Of a DNA stretch of 8,077 bases, positions 4,951 through 8,077 are shown piece by piece. Position 1 is the stretch's first letter, and each line of letters begins with the position of its first letter. The stretch is from Clostridia bacterium (GTDB lineage: Bacteria > Bacillota > Clostridia > Christensenellales > Aristaeellaceae). The notes under the pieces are model-generated. The model saw only the letters and a program-made list of their open reading frames with translations. It did not search any database and had not been told where the DNA came from. The position numbers and the translations under genes were made by a program. The stretch spans positions 1-8,077 of the forward strand of contig JAFZRB010000370.1 of assembly GCA_017620115.1 (NCBI GenBank), given 5' to 3'.

Positions 4951-5997
4951 ATGAAAAAGCTGGCGATCATCGGCTGCGGCGGCATTGGAACCTATCACCT
5001 GGAACACTTTCTGGCCTACACGGATATCGAGCTGGCCGGTTTCTGCGACCTGATCCCCGAACGGGCCCGGAAATTCGTCGACAAGGCGGGCTGCGGACGC
5101 GCGTTCACGGATTTCCGCGAGATGTACGACGCCGTGAATCCGGACATGGTGTTCATCTGCGTTCCCCCCTACTGCCATGGCGACATCGAGTTTGAAACCA
5201 TCCGGCGCGGCATTCCCATGTTCATCGAAAAGCCGGTCGCGCTGGACATGGAGCTGGCCTATCGCATCCGCGACGAGATCGCGCGCGCGCGGCTGATCAC
5301 GGCCGTCGGCCTGCAGTGCCGTTACGCGAAGATCGTGGACGACACCCGCGATTTCGTGAATAAACACCGCGTGACGTTCGTGGACTGCGTGCGCATGGGC
5401 GGCGTGCCGGAGGTGGAGTGGTGGCGCGACAAGAAACGCTCCGGCGGGCAGATCGTCGAGCAGACCATCCACAACATCGACATGGTGCGCTACATGATGG
5501 GCGAGCCCGTCGAAGTGTTCACGCTGGCGGCCCGCGGTTTCGTGGCCGATTACGTAAACTACGACACGGACGACGTGTCCACAACCTCCGTCCGCTTCGA
5601 GAGCGGCGCGCTGGGTTCGCTGTCCACGGGCTGCTATGCCCGCAGCGGCGAGGCGTTCGACAGCAAGATCACCTTCAGCGCGAAGGACTGCCGGCTGGAT
5701 CACTATATCCTGAGCAAGGTGAACATCTACGGCGTGAAGAGAGAGACCGACGCCGCCAACGGCCTGGTGATTCAGGGCGACGGCACGATGCAGGCCAGCG
5801 GCGGGGCGATCACCATCAAAGAGGACGGCGCGTACGGCGGCATCCGGTGCGACCGCACCTTCGTGGACGCCGTGCTGAGCGGCGATCCGTCGCAGATCCG
5901 CTCCCCCTACGCGGACGCGGTGCGCACCATGGAGTTTGTGATGGCCTGCAACAAATCCATCGAGACCGGCCTGCCCGTCAGGGTCGAGCATCGCTGA
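4951..5997 (+). CDS. Gfo/Idh/MocA-family NAD(P)-dependent oxidoreductase
   Basis: The 348-residue protein has an N-terminal Rossmann fold with KLAIIGCGGIGTYH (3-16), in which G8, G10, G11 and G13 form the dinucleotide loop. D33 after the second strand favours NAD over NADP, by family analogy. The family motif EKP is at 93-95 (FIEKPVALD). The substrate-domain motif GGQIVEQTIHNIDMVRYMMG spans 165-184, with H174 as the probable catalytic base and D177 close by. Family enzymes oxidise or reduce a hydroxyl on sugars, cyclitols or glycosides, in some cases at C3. The start follows AAGGAAG (4936-4942) after 8 nt; an ATG at 4943 is out of frame and stops at once. It lies 42 nt after the isomerase gene and is almost certainly co-transcribed. 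Its pairing with a TIM-barrel isomerase is common in sugar and inositol catabolic operons. Confidence 0.95.
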   Translation: MKKLAIIGCGGIGTYHLEHFLAYTDIELAGFCDLIPERARKFVDKAGCGRAFTDFREMYDAVNPDMVFICVPPYCHGDIEFETIRRGIPMFIEKPVALDMELAYRIRDEIARARLITAVGLQCRYAKIVDDTRDFVNKHRVTFVDCVRMGGVPEVEWWRDKKRSGGQIVEQTIHNIDMVRYMMGEPVEVFTLAARGFVADYVNYDTDDVSTTSVRFESGALGSLSTGCYARSGEAFDSKITFSAKDCRLDHYILSKVNIYGVKRETDAANGLVIQGDGTMQASGGAITIKEDGAYGGIRCDRTFVDAVLSGDPSQIRSPYADAVRTMEFVMACNKSIETGLPVRVEHR

Positions 5998-6040
5998 GCG
6001 GCGGCCGACGCGTCAACCGCATCCACAGGGATAACCGTAG

Positions 6041-6084
6041 CGGGATCGGATCGCCGGGGCGGGGCCGCGCCCTGTTCCGACCCG
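6041..6084. promoter_or_regulatory. GC-rich hairpin between the dehydrogenase and hydrolase genes
   Basis: CGGGATCGGA (6041-6050) pairs with TCCGACCCG (6076-6084) with a single bulged A. Inside, GGGCG (6057-6061) pairs with CGCCC (6068-6072). No T-run follows, so it is not a standard terminator. It lies in the longest gap of the cluster (5998-6118) and could affect mRNA processing or the relative expression of genes on each side. Confidence 0.4.
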
Positions 6085-6118
6085 CTGCGCGTGTTGTTTC
6101 GGAAAGGGGTCGTTCGCC

Positions 6119-7144
6119 ATGTCATTCCAAGAACCCGAATACATCGGCAACATCCAGCGCATGACCTATCTCTCGGATATGGAAGCGCTGATCGCGCGCC
6201 GCCAGGCCGACAGCGCCGCCGAACGCGACCGCTTCATGGCGGACTATCCGCGGGACATCGAGGAAAAGCGCCGCCGGTATCTCGATATGCTGGGCTGGCC
6301 GCTGAACGCCCCGCGTCCCGCGGGATCCGCGCCGCGCGCGGATTATACCCCGATCGGCGCGGACGGCCAGACGGACATTTTCCGGGTCGCCGTCGAGGCG
6401 CTGCCCGGTTTTCGTTTCGGCGGACTGCTCTTTCGCCAGCGCGGCGGAGCGGCCCGCCCGCTCGTCATCTCACAGCACGGCGGGCTGGGAACGCCCGAGC
6501 TGGTGGGCGGGCTGTATCGCGGCGGCGACACCGGCAATTACAACGATATGACCCGCCGCGTGCTCGCGCGCGGCGCGCATGTGTTTTCACCGCAGCTGCT
6601 GCTGTGGGATCAGGAAAAATATCACATCCATTACGACCGCAGGCTCATCGACAACCAGCTCAAGCAGCTGGGCGGCTCCATTGCCGCGCTGGAGATCGAC
6701 GCCATCATGCGCGCCGTCGACGTCCTGGCCGCGGAGCCATGGGTGGATGCCGGGCGGATCGGCATGGTCGGCCTGAGCTACGGCGGCTTCTACGCGCTGT
6801 TCGCCGCCGCGGCCGACATCCGCCTCAAAAGCTGCGTCGCGGCCGGCTTTTTCAACGACCGCATCGCCTACAACTGGTTCGACTGGACATGGAAGGACGC
6901 CGCGCGCACTTTCCTGGACGCCGAGGTCGGCGCGCTCGTCGCCCCCCGCGGACTGCACCTGCAGCTGGGCACGCGCGACGACCTCTTCGCCGAGCAGCCG
7001 GCCCGCGCCGAGTTCGAGCGGCTCGCCCGCTACTATGAGCGCGCCGGCTGCCGCGACAGACTGTCCATCGAGTTTTTCGACGGCACGCATGAATTCAGCC
7101 GTTCTGAAGAAACCATCGACGCGCTCATGAAGGACCTGGCCTGA
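6119..7144 (+). CDS. Alpha/beta hydrolase (dienelactone hydrolase or acetyl esterase-like)
   Basis: The 341-residue protein has an alpha/beta hydrolase core after an N-terminal helical extension of about 80 residues. The oxyanion-region motif SQHGGLG is at 118-124, the nucleophile elbow GLSYGG at 218-223 with S220, the likely acid is D287 or D288 in LGTRDDLF, and the likely His is H324 in DGTHEF. The three are spaced as in a functional triad. DAGRIGMVG just before the elbow is typical of dienelactone-hydrolase, acetyl-xylan-esterase and prolyl-oligopeptidase-like branches. There is no signal peptide, so it should act in the cytosol. The start has GGAAAGGGG (6101-6109) 9 nt upstream. In this cluster it may remove an acyl or lactone group from a sugar-derived substrate; that role is inferred from context only. 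Confidence 0.9.
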   Translation: MSFQEPEYIGNIQRMTYLSDMEALIARRQADSAAERDRFMADYPRDIEEKRRRYLDMLGWPLNAPRPAGSAPRADYTPIGADGQTDIFRVAVEALPGFRFGGLLFRQRGGAARPLVISQHGGLGTPELVGGLYRGGDTGNYNDMTRRVLARGAHVFSPQLLLWDQEKYHIHYDRRLIDNQLKQLGGSIAALEIDAIMRAVDVLAAEPWVDAGRIGMVGLSYGGFYALFAAAADIRLKSCVAAGFFNDRIAYNWFDWTWKDAARTFLDAEVGALVAPRGLHLQLGTRDDLFAEQPARAEFERLARYYERAGCRDRLSIEFFDGTHEFSRSEETIDALMKDLA

Positions 7145-7189
7145 CCGGCCATAGGAACGCAGCGCCGCAAACCGGCGGGGAGGAACAGC

Positions 7190-8077
7190 TTGGAATACAT
7201 TCGGGAAAACGGGCGGCAGATCCCCGTCGCGTACAGCGCGCAGGTAGTTGTCGCAGGTGGCGGCCCGGCCGGTGCCATGGCGGCGATTGCCGCGGGACGC
7301 GCCGGCGCCAGAACGCTGCTCATCGAGCGGGCGAACTGCGCGGGCGGCATCTGGACGAGCGGTTTGTTCAGCTGGATGCTCGACGTGACCAACAAGGGCG
7401 GCCTGCTGCGCGAGCTCATGAACCGCATCCGCGGCAAGGGCGAGGGCGATTTCGGCCGGGCTGGCAATTTCCTCACCTTTCCCGAGACGGTCAAGCGCGA
7501 GCTGGACGACATGCTGCTGGACGCGGGCGTGGACGTGCTGTACTGCGCGCAGGTGGTCGGTGCGGTGAGGGACGGCCGCCGGCTGACGCACGCGCTGCTG
7601 GAGAGCAAGGCGGGACGCCAGGCCGCGGCGGGCGAGGTGTTCATCGACGCGACGGGCGACGGCGACCTGTCCGCGCTGGCGGGCTGCCGGTTTTCCATCG
7701 GGAACGATGAAGGCGTCACGCAGCCTGCGTCGCTCATCGCCATCATGACCGGCATACACGCCGACGACATGCGCCGCTTCAACAGCGCGCTGCCCTATGA
7801 GAACGGGCAGAACGCCAAGACCCTGCTGCTGGCGGAAATGGAGCGGGCGGGCTTCACGCCCAGCTACAAACTGCCCTGTTTCCTGCACGTGAAGGACGAC
7901 GTGTGGCTGATGATGACCACGCACAGCTACGGCATCGATCCGCTCGACCCCGTGTCGCTCACGCGAAAGACCATCGAGGCGCGCCGCGAGCTGTACCGGC
8001 AGGAGCAGGCGCTGCGCGCGCTGGGCGGGCCGTGGCGCGACATGCGCGTCATCGCCACCGCGCCGGCCATCGGCATC
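7190..8077 (+). CDS. FAD-dependent oxidoreductase, C-terminus beyond right edge
   Basis: The frame is open from TTG 7190 to the right edge, giving 296 residues. The start is TTG because GGGGAGG (7177-7183) ends 6 nt before it and the product begins right at the expected N-terminus. The dinucleotide-binding motif VVVAGGGPAGAMAA spans 19-32 (GGGPAG at 23-28), and E46 in TLLIER ends the second strand and should bind the FAD ribose. CAGGIWTSG (50-58) and FIDATGDGDLSALAG (151-165) are typical of the FAD_oxidored family. There is no signal peptide, so it is probably cytosolic. It lies 45 nt after the hydrolase gene, in the same apparent operon. Family members occur in bacterial gene clusters for carbohydrate and organic acid breakdown; the substrate is unknown. 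Full-length relatives are usually about 430-600 residues, so a third or more is missing. Confidence 0.92.
   Translation, partial: MEYIRENGRQIPVAYSAQVVVAGGGPAGAMAAIAAGRAGARTLLIERANCAGGIWTSGLFSWMLDVTNKGGLLRELMNRIRGKGEGDFGRAGNFLTFPETVKRELDDMLLDAGVDVLYCAQVVGAVRDGRRLTHALLESKAGRQAAAGEVFIDATGDGDLSALAGCRFSIGNDEGVTQPASLIAIMTGIHADDMRRFNSALPYENGQNAKTLLLAEMERAGFTPSYKLPCFLHVKDDVWLMMTTHSYGIDPLDPVSLTRKTIEARRELYRQEQALRALGGPWRDMRVIATAPAIGI

Noticed and set aside
4057..5991. 644-residue minus-strand frame
   Set aside because: It is a long antisense frame caused by high GC at third positions of two well-supported plus-strand genes; its product is an Ala/His/Arg/Val-rich low-information string.
6587..7924. 445-residue minus-strand frame
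   Set aside because: It is antisense to the hydrolase and the flavoprotein and has the same high-GC shadow character.

Overview
The window looks like a chromosomal segment of an anaerobic, Clostridia-type member of the Bacillota, probably a gut or rumen lineage. The reasons are strong GGAGG-type ribosome binding sites, use of GTG and TTG starts, a CCA-encoding tRNA-Ser with a consensus sigma-70/sigma-A promoter, a BspA-type leucine-rich repeat protein, and a cluster of sugar-type enzymes. The taxonomic call is inference; there is no marker gene in view.

The window splits at the tRNA-Ser(GGA) gene (3759-3849, minus strand). The left part (about 1-3760) has mixed, lower-GC composition and an accessory character. 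Reading leftwards on the minus strand from about 1211 it holds a 5'-truncated nucleoside 2-deoxyribosyltransferase, a 55-residue protein and a class I SAM-dependent methyltransferase that runs off the left edge. Reading rightwards from about 1200 it holds the 3' part of an unrecognised gene, a tiny coupled reading frame, and a 493-residue leucine-rich repeat protein with a well-defined GTG start. The deoxyribosyltransferase and the unrecognised plus-strand gene meet head to head with both N-termini missing, which looks like a deletion or recombination junction.

From 3227 to 3758 there is about 530 bp without a credible gene. It is dense in secondary structure: a compound hairpin, a long imperfect inverted repeat that encloses a rho-independent terminator, a perfect 10-bp stem, four copies of a motif built on CAATCGTGC, and a stem followed by a T-rich run that probably terminates the tRNA transcript. 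The 3' end of the tRNA faces this region, the orientation expected for a tRNA-anchored integration site, but no second copy of the tRNA 3' end is visible in the window.

The right part (4081-8077) is clearly GC-rich and holds a tight four-gene plus-strand cluster: a xylose-isomerase-like TIM-barrel isomerase/epimerase, a Gfo/Idh/MocA-family NAD(P)-dependent dehydrogenase, an alpha/beta hydrolase with an apparent Ser-Asp-His triad, and the first 296 residues of an FAD-dependent oxidoreductase that runs off the right edge. Each has its own ribosome binding site. The combination suggests oxidative catabolism of an unusual sugar, cyclitol or glycoside; the substrate cannot be read from the sequence. 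No complete, clearly new system is visible. The most unusual items are the two-module intracellular-looking leucine-rich repeat protein, the head-to-head gene junction and the structured repeat region beside the tRNA.
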